Assembly: GCA_039105265.1 (NCBI GenBank)
Contig: JAPFFF010000023.1
Coordinates: forward strand, 1,922,001 to 1,986,000
Reading direction: 5' to 3'
DNA length: 64,000 nt
DNA from: Tritrichomonas musculus
Taxonomy: Eukaryota > Parabasalia > Tritrichomonadida > Tritrichomonadidae
The position numbers and the translations under genes were made by a program. Under the pieces are notes generated by a model. The model was given only the letters and a program-made list of their open reading frames with translations. It was not told the origin of the DNA and did not search any database. This document shows positions 49,901-58,200 of the stretch, in pieces; within the stretch, counting starts at the first letter, position 1, and the number at the start of each line of letters is the position of its first letter.

Positions 49901-51539
49901 GTGGACAATATGGTAAAGCTTCTCGTGAAGGAATGAAATCCTTTTTGAATTTACCTCCTAGCTTCTCACATTTCTTGACATGGTTGTTGAATCTATCCAT
50001 ATGTTCATGTCCTTTGTGAATGTATGAACCACAATGAGGGCATATATGAATATTTGTTAATGCTTCAGCGTTGATGATGTACATGATGTGAAGTATCTTA
50101 TCCTTTGAATACAACAGGGCTGAAAACGTTTTATTGTTATCGTCAGTGTTATGCCATTGGTCTTGTAAATCGAAAAAGCCTTTTTTATCTGTTTCAGTTT
50201 GGTTGTATTCATAAATGTTGACATTGATGTTATGCTTCTTCGCTGATTCTTTCATTTCTTCAATTGTGATTCCTTTAAACGAGTTGATTAATTGTTTTGA
50301 TGCTTTTGAAGGCTTCTTTGTATAACTCAAACCGTGTTCATCACATAATATTTTCTTTGCTGCTGCTGTTCTGTCAGAGATTGTAAAAGGTTTTTTCATT
50401 AATTCTTTATTCAAACAACAAGCAAGGAAACGATACCAACACAAACAATCATCAACGTTATCAATAATGATATATTTATTTTTGCCAAACAATTCTGAAA
50501 CTTCATCAATCTTTCCTGTTATCTTAACTACACGAGAGATTGTAAACGAAACAGACCAAACAATACACAATTTGATGTTTGAAGTAGTGGTTTCATATTC
50601 ATGTATTTTTGATTCAATATACAGTTTAACTTTGTCAACATCTTTACTCTCTCTAACTATTATCGGAATTGATGATTTATAGTTCTTCCATTTGATTTCA
50701 CTTGCTTCATACGTATATCTTTCGTTTTCATTCTTGGGCGGTATCTCAAATATACCAGTCAATTGAAAATATATTTTGAACGGTTTCACTTCTTGTTTAA
50801 ATACTGTTTCAGTCAAATATTCATTGATGTCTTCAATTGATGAAACACCGTTTTTGTAATATATTTTGATTGGTTCTTTACTGTCTTCATCTAATCGTTC
50901 AACCTTTTCACTATCATTTGGGAATTGGTCAATGAAATGACTACATGCTTCAACTGCTTCATCAAAGTTCTCTGGTTCATTGATTATGAAATATGAATCA
51001 TGTTTTGAATGAACACCTTTATAGCTAAACTTTTTGAGATATTCAATTAATTCAGCATTTTCATTGTTAAATCGAATGTCTTCATATCGTTGAGGTTGTT
51101 TGTTTGTCTTTGGCGGTAATGGTCTCAATAATATATTTTCAGATTTAATTAATTGAAGGGCTTTGTTGAGTGCATCATGAGCTATTTTAATACTGACCTC
51201 GATTTGTTTTTCTTTTTGTTTTTGTTCATCATCTTGTTCTTCTTCTTCAAATTGTTCCTCCTCTTCTTCCTCCTCTTCTTCTTCTTGTTCTTCTGCTTCT
51301 CTTTTCATTCTATTAACGAAATCTAATATTGATATGTCATCTATTCTATTACCTTCATGTTCTCTAAAACCAAATGAAGTTAGATAATTTTCTAAGATTG
51401 ACTTGAAATGTTTAACATCATAATCACTAGGTTTAGATGTTGACAAACGAGGTTTTAATTGAAGTTCATTATTGATATACCTGATTTGTTCAATAACAAA
51501 TGATTTGGTATCTTTTCTATAGTAATAACGAGAACTCAT
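46944..51539 (-). CDS. Inner Polinton DNA polymerase B with internal HNH module
   Basis: The 1,531-aa protein has, in order: an N-terminal helical segment (HEGNRIDDISILDF); an acidic tract; a region with DNVDDCLCWYRFLACCLN recalling the N-terminal part of Polinton polymerases; a zinc site CPHCGSYIHKGHEHMDRF; and exonuclease motifs YDFETMEQ (~570), GFNSSRFDSN and YNDNDVEMM. An HNH module (CHLCGEHF...DRIDNNKGH...ACAECNRLR, ~925-975) comes next. Polymerase motifs follow: A GIDFNSLYPSSF (~1055), B MNGSYGYDG (~1270), C VDTDSLYMS (~1365). This is a protein-primed-type family B polymerase for element replication. All standard motifs are visible. TAAATG start. Confidence 0.93.
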   Translation of the reverse strand: MSSRYYYRKDTKSFVIEQIRYINNELQLKPRLSTSKPSDYDVKHFKSILENYLTSFGFREHEGNRIDDISILDFVNRMKREAEEQEEEEEEEEEEQFEEEEQDDEQKQKEKQIEVSIKIAHDALNKALQLIKSENILLRPLPPKTNKQPQRYEDIRFNNENAELIEYLKKFSYKGVHSKHDSYFIINEPENFDEAVEACSHFIDQFPNDSEKVERLDEDSKEPIKIYYKNGVSSIEDINEYLTETVFKQEVKPFKIYFQLTGIFEIPPKNENERYTYEASEIKWKNYKSSIPIIVRESKDVDKVKLYIESKIHEYETTTSNIKLCIVWSVSFTISRVVKITGKIDEVSELFGKNKYIIIDNVDDCLCWYRFLACCLNKELMKKPFTISDRTAAAKKILCDEHGLSYTKKPSKASKQLINSFKGITIEEMKESAKKHNINVNIYEYNQTETDKKGFFDLQDQWHNTDDNNKTFSALLYSKDKILHIMYIINAEALTNIHICPHCGSYIHKGHEHMDRFNNHVKKCEKLGGKFKKDFIPSREALPYCPHILNNPVYLYCLSYELEWKPTIHYITYDFETMEQKIEKKVSDKSVINSRLIPLSVSSCVKLDKGLITKNFDIRTNEFIANWIEWLFVVGCDVYVDKLNHLKSFIKGKSEEELNKIDTSLKTITVFGFNSSRFDSNLFKEQLIKNHWSIDSGMIGTATSLKQFILKSSKYPIRLRFIDAQAFVAGGTLRQFGIDFGGISNSSKGVFPYEAINNENYNEVLSKSEPFKYEDFYSYLNQKNPLTKADYEEYLIDSKRFATRWDYLLSYNDNDVEMMIKPIDNLIQMNAEYKVDLISNLSLSKNASCIKYALAYKDFNPKNDYEIINKSNTFKPTMKWWLNKCDNYRKQDMKHNQSNQNQRDISKCVSEKDFDAFMKLYESNETGKCHLCGEHFTHTNKPTLDRIDNNKGHQIDNCLLACAECNRLRQRDDEKITRTKIQLKKFCKLHHLPTLITDEKEYYNLRENITGGLSNVLHRVNIRGQTLINKLKYDAVNDRIISYDTSNIVSHVAGIDFNSLYPSSFSSVKHSFNPYHGGIMYMPGSFIKRFDVYDEQGNKNEKVLNTAMNIIQSKKRFDANPEFIFKAEVKLRCPKNKINDLINFPPVFRNINIMNDEQTIGSYMYKYMKDNKLNSADKETRKLTMLLDTCGTFMTFSNYLLWFLIDHGLIVDDIKSLSLYEAHDGFNQFVCEFMKKRQDILSGKAHGKAANGSLANEVCNEKFYKISMNGSYGYDGMNSENFNKVRIVDKNKAFQLIASDTYRNGCKLSNDCYLIQSQPHSFKCNTCLQESFWTLDNAKYWYLTFLYDFLYKCIDMNKIHFNSVDTDSLYMSIAGDMNKPIDQLFDYVIKDKTFYDKHIYSFMPNPAINDVYDEKKILGCCVEKFGANQIALCAKCYTIWSDDKTISLKLKGISLKKNNIKSSDYKNVIEKQSVMKGKNINLQMNSQLMSKITVIKNALTAAHSKMLVLSNHCCCPYVNGFTAKDYFIENH

Positions 51540-51631
51540 TTATGATATAATTAAAAAATCAAATTATTTGAATTTTGAAAAAATGTTAAATCAAAAAATA
51601 AAAAATATTTCGAGTTTTTTATTTCATTGAA

Positions 51632-51982
51632 ATGTCTGAGTTAAGAGAAATAATAAAACACATTGAAGAAATACATAAATTACTTTTGATATTAGAATCA
51701 AAACAAGAAGTAAGTGAAGAAGAAGAAACAATTGAAGAAACAAATACAGAAGCAAACCATAAAAGAACGCGTTCAATATTCAATTCATCAAAGTTCTTGA
51801 ACAAGGATGAACGTGAAAAAGTTTTAGAATTTTTGGATGATAAAGTAATGAATGATATAAATAAGTTGCCAGCACATAAAAGGTGTTCATATACACAAAA
51901 CTTATTGAAAGACAAATTGAAGTTAAATGTATCATCATATATGATTAATAGATTATTGGCATTTAAGAACAACAAAGAATAA
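51632..51982 (+). CDS. Inner Polinton small charged protein (116 aa)
   Basis: An N-terminal heptad helix (IIKHIEEIHKLLLILESKQE), an acidic Glu/Thr stretch, then a basic helical C-terminus (KDKLKLNVSSYMINRLLAFK). An open frame on the other strand across the same DNA is a shadow; this strand has the better composition and the T-rich leader before ATG. Function unknown. Confidence 0.6.
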   Translation: MSELREIIKHIEEIHKLLLILESKQEVSEEEETIEETNTEANHKRTRSIFNSSKFLNKDEREKVLEFLDDKVMNDINKLPAHKRCSYTQNLLKDKLKLNVSSYMINRLLAFKNNKE

Positions 51983-52020
51983 AAATATCATTTAATTAAT
52001 TTGTTTATTTTTGGTTTAAA

Positions 52021-52266
52021 ATGAATAGTGCAATTAAAGGTTTAAGTTGTGATACATCAGCTTTAAACGCTCAGTTTCGAATAGTTAAAGACAAGATATT
52101 CAATGAATGTATGAATTCTGAAGATGATGCATTAAACGGAAAGTTTGATAAGATGATTCACATATTGTCGATATATAAACAACTATTTAATGATATTGAA
52201 TCAATCAAAATACAATTAAGAGCTATTGATGAACGTATCAAATCAGCTGAACAAATGACTTTGTAA
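52021..52266 (+). CDS. Inner Polinton small helical protein (81 aa)
   Basis: All-helical, mixed charge, starting in TTTAAAATG context. Heptad-like C-terminal half (YKQLFNDIESIKIQLRAIDE). No family recognised; same strand and spacing as its neighbours. Confidence 0.55.
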   Translation: MNSAIKGLSCDTSALNAQFRIVKDKIFNECMNSEDDALNGKFDKMIHILSIYKQLFNDIESIKIQLRAIDERIKSAEQMTL

Positions 52267-52314
52267 ATGAATCATTGAATGACTCATCATTAATGTTGTT
52301 TTATTTTTATTCAA

Positions 52315-52890
52315 ATGTCTTTAAACCGTGCACGTATTCTTTCCAGTGAGAACGATGCATCAGTTAAGCAGGAACAATCAACCAGTATTAATATAAACAT
52401 CAAACCAAAGCAACCACAACCAGTTGAATATCCATCAGTTCAACCATTACCTCAAACATCTCAAGCCACAAATTTTACTATACCTCAGATGAGTGGAGTA
52501 TATCAATCACCGCAACCAACAAACAGCGTTTCACTAGAAAGAGGTATCAGTGATATTGGTGCTGATATAACAGAACTTGAAACCAAAAACAAATTCCTTG
52601 AGATATTGTTATCAATCTATGAAACAAACCCAATAAAAGTCAATGATTTATTGATTTGTCATTCAAATACATTAATGGAGCTCATCAAATTACTAACACA
52701 AGCTGATAAAGTTGAATTGATTGTCAATGATGATTGTGCGTGTAATGGTTGTGTTTCTCGTGCCAAATATCTTTTAATTGATAGGATATTGGTTTACAAA
52801 AATAATGAATCAAATGACTTGAAATACAAATATAATAGCATTTATACAGAACTCATTAGACACAACATTTCATTGAAAACATGTATTTAA
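52315..52890 (+). CDS. Inner Polinton conserved ARILSSE protein (191 aa)
   Basis: The N-terminus MSLNRARILSSENDASVKQE and ININIKPK is shared with the outer element's 213-aa protein. A Pro/Gln-rich linker, a conserved GISDIGADITELETKNKFLE helix and a compact end with a Cys cluster (NDDCACNGC) follow. Conserved ends with a variable linker suggest a virion or scaffold protein. No known family is recognised. Confidence 0.7.
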   Translation: MSLNRARILSSENDASVKQEQSTSININIKPKQPQPVEYPSVQPLPQTSQATNFTIPQMSGVYQSPQPTNSVSLERGISDIGADITELETKNKFLEILLSIYETNPIKVNDLLICHSNTLMELIKLLTQADKVELIVNDDCACNGCVSRAKYLLIDRILVYKNNESNDLKYKYNSIYTELIRHNISLKTCI

Positions 52891-52900
52891 AAACCAATAA

Positions 52901-53032
52901 ATGATATATGAAATATTAGTTATTTCATTACTAACAGGTTTATTTTTAGTGAAGATTGTTGAAGTATCTTTAATGATGCCTGACAAAGAACCAGAACTCA
53001 GTGAAGAGATAAGAACAAAAATGTATTCATGA
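52901..53032 (+). CDS. Inner Polinton tiny membrane protein (43 aa)
   Basis: A hydrophobic helix (ILVISLLTGLFLVKIVEVSL) followed by the tail PELSEEIRTKMYS, matching the outer element's 46-aa protein in plan and tail. TAAATG start, directly before the packaging ATPase gene. Role inferred only: membrane or assembly factor. Confidence 0.68.
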   Translation: MIYEILVISLLTGLFLVKIVEVSLMMPDKEPELSEEIRTKMYS

Positions 53033-53056
53033 AGAGCTTTAACGAAAACTAAAGAA

Positions 53057-54001
53057 ATGAAAGGTTTCATGAAACCCACTCAGTTTAATTATAAAGAGGT
53101 TTTATTTTCTAATAGCTCTGATTATGATGATGACCAAATGAGTTTTGCATTTGAATATGAATCATTCAAGCCAACAGTTAATGAAAAGACATTTAATATT
53201 GATGATGAGATGAATAAAGCTTATCAACGCAATGAATCAAAAATAAAAAACGAATCAATCAGACCAATCGCAAACGGTATTTATTCATATTACAATTCAT
53301 TGAACATACTCGTTGGTCAGCAAGGTAAAGGAAAGAGTCATATAATGCTACGAGATGTTATTCAAATGTCTCGAATGAAGAACGCTGGCTTTCATTTAAT
53401 TGTTTATGTATCACGAAACGGAACAATCAATGATGCTACATTCGAAAGCCAACGCGAATTGATACAGCTACCAATAAAAACTGTTGCAGACAGCAATGCT
53501 GAAGAATATCTTAAACAGCTTGATTTATATAAAGAATTGTATAACAAATATTCATCAACACCAAAAATAGTAATCGAAGGGACGGAGTCCCCTTTTGCGA
53601 AGCAAAATGAAAAGAAGTTAAACGATATGTTTGAGTTTCTTCATATCAATAAACTAGGTCAACCAAATAAACCACTAAATACTATCATTCTTTGTGAAGA
53701 CTTCTTGAAATCGAAACTAATTAAATCATCCTATTTTATCAATACCATCAGTCAGCTTCGACACAAGAATCTAATCATATTCGTTAACATTCAGTTCTTC
53801 AAAGCTTTAACAACAGAATGGAAAAATAATGCAACATCATTCTTCATCTTTAGTGGTTATTCACGACAGAAACTCGGCTACATATATCAACAAGTTCCAT
53901 TTCCAATAGATTTCGAAGAGTTATGGAATCGATACAGAACAATGAAAGCACATCAATTCGTTTTAGTCAATGTTCGAACTAATAACCTTTCATTCATCTA
54001 A
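53057..54001 (+). CDS. Inner Polinton A32/FtsK-HerA-type packaging ATPase
   Basis: The protein is 314 aa. Walker A is GQQGKGKS (~residue 95) and Walker B-like NTIILCEDFL (~210), followed by RHKNLIIFVNIQFFKAL with a Gln in the sensor position. It has the same architecture as the outer ATPase with a longer N-terminus. The gene ends overlapping the convergent unknown gene by about a dozen bases. Confidence 0.88.
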   Translation: MKGFMKPTQFNYKEVLFSNSSDYDDDQMSFAFEYESFKPTVNEKTFNIDDEMNKAYQRNESKIKNESIRPIANGIYSYYNSLNILVGQQGKGKSHIMLRDVIQMSRMKNAGFHLIVYVSRNGTINDATFESQRELIQLPIKTVADSNAEEYLKQLDLYKELYNKYSSTPKIVIEGTESPFAKQNEKKLNDMFEFLHINKLGQPNKPLNTIILCEDFLKSKLIKSSYFINTISQLRHKNLIIFVNIQFFKALTTEWKNNATSFFIFSGYSRQKLGYIYQQVPFPIDFEELWNRYRTMKAHQFVLVNVRTNNLSFI

Positions 54002-54448
54002 TACAATTTGTTGTTGAACACCAACAAACAGTTGAGGTGTATTGATATTATATTTTTGTCTCATCTGTTCGATGAGTTCTTTTGTTTTCTTATCATTAAC
54101 TTTCCTGATACTGTAATTATAATACTTGTATTCTTTAAATGATTGCTCTTCATTTGAACCTTCAACGAAGAACTCAACAGATGTTGTTGATATTCTTCTT
54201 CTAACATTTGATGTTAATGTTATATATTCGAGCCCGAGTTCAACAATCTTATCATAATATAATCGTTTGAATTCATTATCTTTGTTCTTCAATGATATGT
54301 ATATCACTTTAGATTTATATGCAGCCTTTCCACAAGGTATTGGATATCTATCACACAGAATTGAGAAATCACATTGTTTGAACTTCTCTGATTCATCCAA
54401 CATATCAATAAGTGAATTGATGTAATCATAAACTTTTGGTGTTGACAT
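53990..54448 (-). CDS. Inner Polinton unknown protein (152 aa)
   Basis: An alpha/beta-looking soluble protein with three Cys (CDFSILCDRYPIPCGK), a basic middle and a beta-rich end (QLFVGVQQQIVLDE). No counterpart was found in the outer element within the window. Function not recognised. Confidence 0.6.
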   Translation of the reverse strand: MSTPKVYDYINSLIDMLDESEKFKQCDFSILCDRYPIPCGKAAYKSKVIYISLKNKDNEFKRLYYDKIVELGLEYITLTSNVRRRISTTSVEFFVEGSNEEQSFKEYKYYNYSIRKVNDKKTKELIEQMRQKYNINTPQLFVGVQQQIVLDE

Positions 54449-54518
54449 ATCTTTATCATGAAATTAAAAAAATAAAAACAAAAATAAAAACGTCATTGAA
54501 GACACTTCAGATATCTTT

Positions 54519-54725
54519 TTAATAAATGAGTTCTTCAAGTTCAGCTATTAATTGTTCAGTACCGTTGAATTTCTGTAATTGCTTAATAAAGTGATTTATC
54601 TCTTTTAGTACTTCATCTATGATATCATCATTATCGTAGAGGTATTTTAAAGCGGGTCTCCAACCTTTTAGTTTTTTGTTGATTCTATTAATGAGGGTGC
54701 TTAATGTTTCGGCTTGGTTTGACAT
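54519..54725 (-). CDS. Gene within the inner Polinton TIR (right copy)
   Basis: It encodes the same 68-aa protein as the left TIR gene, facing inward. Only the bases at the stop codon differ, since identity ends there. Confidence 0.65.
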   Translation of the reverse strand: MSNQAETLSTLINRINKKLKGWRPALKYLYDNDDIIDEVLKEINHFIKQLQKFNGTEQLIAELEELIY

Positions 54726-54928
54726 TATAAATTGCTGATAAAAAAATAAAAAATTTTTGAAAGTTCTATTTTTAGAATCATTACACCTCACGAAACAGGC
54801 TAATTTTAAGTGCTATTTTTGAAATTTAATCGATTTTTTGAGTCATGTAGCTGAGGTTTGGGTCCTGTAAACCCTATGACAAGGGGGTCATTTTTTATCC
54901 CCTGCCCAGACGGTCCACTATCACTACT
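54520..54928. repeat. Inner Polinton right terminal inverted repeat (409 bp)
   Basis: Reverse complement of 34248-34656. It ends ...CACTATCACTACT at 54928, directly before the CTCGTG duplication. Confidence 0.95.
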
Positions 54929-54934
54929 CTCGTG
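54929..54934. repeat. Target-site duplication, right copy (CTCGTG)
   Basis: Identical to 34242-34247; marks the right edge of the inner insertion. Confidence 0.92.
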
Positions 54935-55239
54935 ACTATGAAAATAAATTTCCTCCTGAGTTCGTTAATTCTCGTAATGATAAATATATTTCATTTCAAT
55001 ATTGCCGTGCTACATGTGATGGATATTTAGACGGTGAAACCGAATGCCACGCATCATTTGTCCCACGTGATGAATACTGTGATTCTCTCGTTTGGTATGC
55101 TAATTTAACGCCTCCAGATGAAAACAGAAAATATAAATATACATTAAACCATGATAGATTTAAAGTGTGGTTTACTGATGCAAAAGGTAATGAAATAATA
55201 CCTGATAACTTCACATTATTCCTTAAATTTGAATATTAA
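54935..55239 (+). pseudogene. 3' part of the outer Polinton small gene split by the inner element
   Basis: An open frame with no start of its own, related to the inner element's 126-aa protein: SRNDKYISFQY near its start and VWFTDAKGNEIIPDNF near its end. Its 5' end lies left of the inner element. The insertion is the one break noted. Confidence 0.8.
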
Positions 55240-55271
55240 AATATTTAATTTTATAATTAATAAATTAATAA

Positions 55272-58200
55272 ATGACTGCAATAATTATAAAACAAAATGC
55301 GAAAGATGGAGCATTCATCGGTGGTGGAGGTGGTATGCCCGATAAAGACTCGGAATTTAAAAATATTCATGTTCATGGTGATGCCACTATTGATGGAGAC
55401 ATAATAATGACTTCAACAAATCCTCAAAGTTTAACATTAAGACTTGCCGACATTGACGCCTCAGTGTCTTCATACAATCAACAAACCATGAAATTTACGG
55501 ATGAATTAAACAATCATGAATCAAGAATTACAACATTAGAGGAAAAACATGATGGTGATGATGGTGACTTTTCATTTGAAGATGGTATATATGATTTCAT
55601 CATTACTTCAGATAAATTAACGGAAAATTTAGATCAACCAGATTTAAACACATTATCAATCAAAACTGAATTTGGTGAATATATCGGTGATGTTTTCGAA
55701 ATAGAATTACCTGCATATATGAAATTATCAAAAGCAATTATAACTAAAACTTCTAAAGAAAACATGTTTAAAAACCCTATTGTTAACATTTCAAATGGAA
55801 ATTATGAGTTGGTTTATCAAGAAGATGACGTTGGAGCAAAAATATATATGTCAAATAAAAAAGGTGATACACCATTAAATTTATATACATCTGGATTTAT
55901 GAAAATCAATTATATCGCAAATCAAAAAACAAATGTTAGTTGTGACAAAGCTAATGATTCAAATAAATTAATAAATCTTAAGTGTAATACAATAGATGCG
56001 GATAATTGCTTTAAATTATATCGTTCACCATTGCCCGACTTCTATGAAATGAAAGCTTACGGTGTAATAGATGATAAATCAAATCCTTTATATTATGCTG
56101 ATTGGGGATATATTCCTGGTAGTCCTGAATTTGAAGCATTAATTGATGGTCAAACTTTTGAGTTTCATGATGAAGCATTCGGTACTGATTACAAAATGAC
56201 TAAACAAGGTAATGAATGGGTAGGTACTAATTACAGTTTCAATATTCCCCTGAAATTAACACGTAAAAATCCTGGTTCTCATGAAGTAGCCTTTATATGT
56301 ATTGCTAAAAATGAAGCTAATAAAAAAGTATTACACACTTTCGCTGATTATGATAATCAAGGAAACCCATTTGAGTTATTAGTTAATAAAGGAATGTTAG
56401 CACCTAATGATAACTGTAAAATTCAAACATATAAAGAAGATAATGATGCATGGAGGGTTTACATTTACCCCGTCAAAGATTTTGCTAATTGTACATATTC
56501 TGCAACTTTGAACATTAATAATAAAACTTACGACTTCATTGTTGACTTCGAATATAAATCTTCAGGATTAAATAATTATAAACTTCAATCTGACAATTAT
56601 TTTGAATTACTTGAATACCATTATACTTCACCTTTGCAAGTCGGTAATCCACCATATGGTTTAATATTATATATGCCAAAAGATGATGAATTAATTTATA
56701 CAATTGCTGATGTAAGTTATGAAAAAGGAATGAATACATTTGAATTCTTAGCTAATACTGGTTATTATACTGTCTCACCACGACCTGAAGCATGCACAAC
56801 ACTTTATACAAACTTTAACATTCAAACTTCAGGTGTAGTCATAGGTGAAAACATTGAATCCCACGTTTTCGTTTTAAATTCATTAGGTAACACTGTTGAT
56901 ATTGCGGTTAATCAAATATCAGCACTTCAAAATTATTGTGCAAAGTTAGAGAAAGAAATTAATGATATGAAAAATAAAACAAATTGGTTTGATATAGTTA
57001 TGGATGTCGTACAAATTAGTAACTTTTGTTTTAACTTTGGCGGATTAATGAAAGTTGGTGCTGAAGGTATATTTGGTGCATTAAAATTAGCGTTTAGTAA
57101 AAATGCTGGATCAACTGTTAAAGAAGTTGCATATGTTGATGAAATAATTGACGATGGATTAGTATTAGCACCTCATGAAGTAGTTGAAGAAAAACCATAT
57201 GTTGAAACAGAAATTATAATTCCTGATGAAAGATTATGTTTTAAATATTACTGTGAACATATTGAAACTAATTATAAAATTGATGTTTCATTTATGGTTG
57301 ATGATATTGGCGAGATGTACCGAATTTACGAATATGAGTATAAGGAAAATGGAAGTATTGAATGTTTGAACTCAGATGTTGCTGATATTTCAGCTATTAA
57401 TTGCGAATTAGTTTATGAATTTCCATATATTTTAATTTATGGAACAGTTCAACCATCATTTGTTAAACTCAAATACACCCCAGCAGCTAAAAACGATAAT
57501 GAATTATTATTAGGTGAAACATTAACTAATAACCAATTATTAACAGCATCAGCAACTAAAAAATTGATTGAAAATCATAAAAATCATTTAAATGAATCAT
57601 TCACGAATAAATTAAGTGAAACATTAAATAATTATGCAACTGTTCGATATGTTCAAGATAATTATCCGTCATACACATATTTAAACACAAACTTTAAAAA
57701 TAGCAATCAATTAACAAATATATTAAATGCTTATGCATTAAAAACAGAATTAGCTGAAGCAATCCCAACAATACCAAATGATTTAGTCAATAATGAAACA
57801 TTAACAAATGCATTAAATGCTTATGCATTAAAAACAGAATTAGCTGAAGCAATCCCAACAATACCAAATGATTTAGTCAATGAATCTGCACTGAGTACTG
57901 CATTGACAACAGCTTTGGAACCATATGCGAAGACTCAGGACTTGCCAGATATGACCAAGTATGCACTCGCTGAAGATATCCCTGAGATACCCACAGATTT
58001 GGTTAATGAATCTTCGTTAAGTACTACGTTGAACGATTATGCATTAAAAACAGATATGACCCGTGCTATTGAGCAAGTAAAAAGTGAAATTCCAGAGATT
58101 ATTGAGGGGCAAACAACTATTCAATTCAAAATTGAAAATAATACAATTCCTGATTTGGATTACGACAAATATCATGAAATGATTGAGCAATATGGGTTGG

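Larger units (their letters stand above)
34248..54928. mobile_element. Inner Polinton/Maverick, whole-looking, nested in the outer one
   Basis: The element is 20,681 bp, bounded by 409-bp TIRs with the AG start typical of Polintons and a 6-bp target duplication CTCGTG. Parts, left to right: TIR gene; coiled-coil; small unknown; coiled-coil; amphipathic protein; MCP; HNH nuclease; integrase; conserved small protein; 338-aa beta-rich protein; DxDGDG protein; fibre-like protein; second HNH; polymerase B with an internal HNH; four small proteins including a tiny membrane protein; ATPase; unknown; TIR gene. The TIRs show no difference by eye, so insertion is very recent. A maturation protease was not recognised. 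No clear break was noted in the core genes. Confidence 0.95.

Noticed and set aside
47253-50682. Plus-strand short frames under the inner polymerase gene
   Set aside because: All are short, hydrophobic shadows of a polymerase frame that carries every expected motif.
51619-51975. Minus-strand frame opposite the 116-aa inner Polinton protein
   Set aside because: Ser/Leu/Asn-rich shadow; the plus-strand frame has the typical leader and helical composition.
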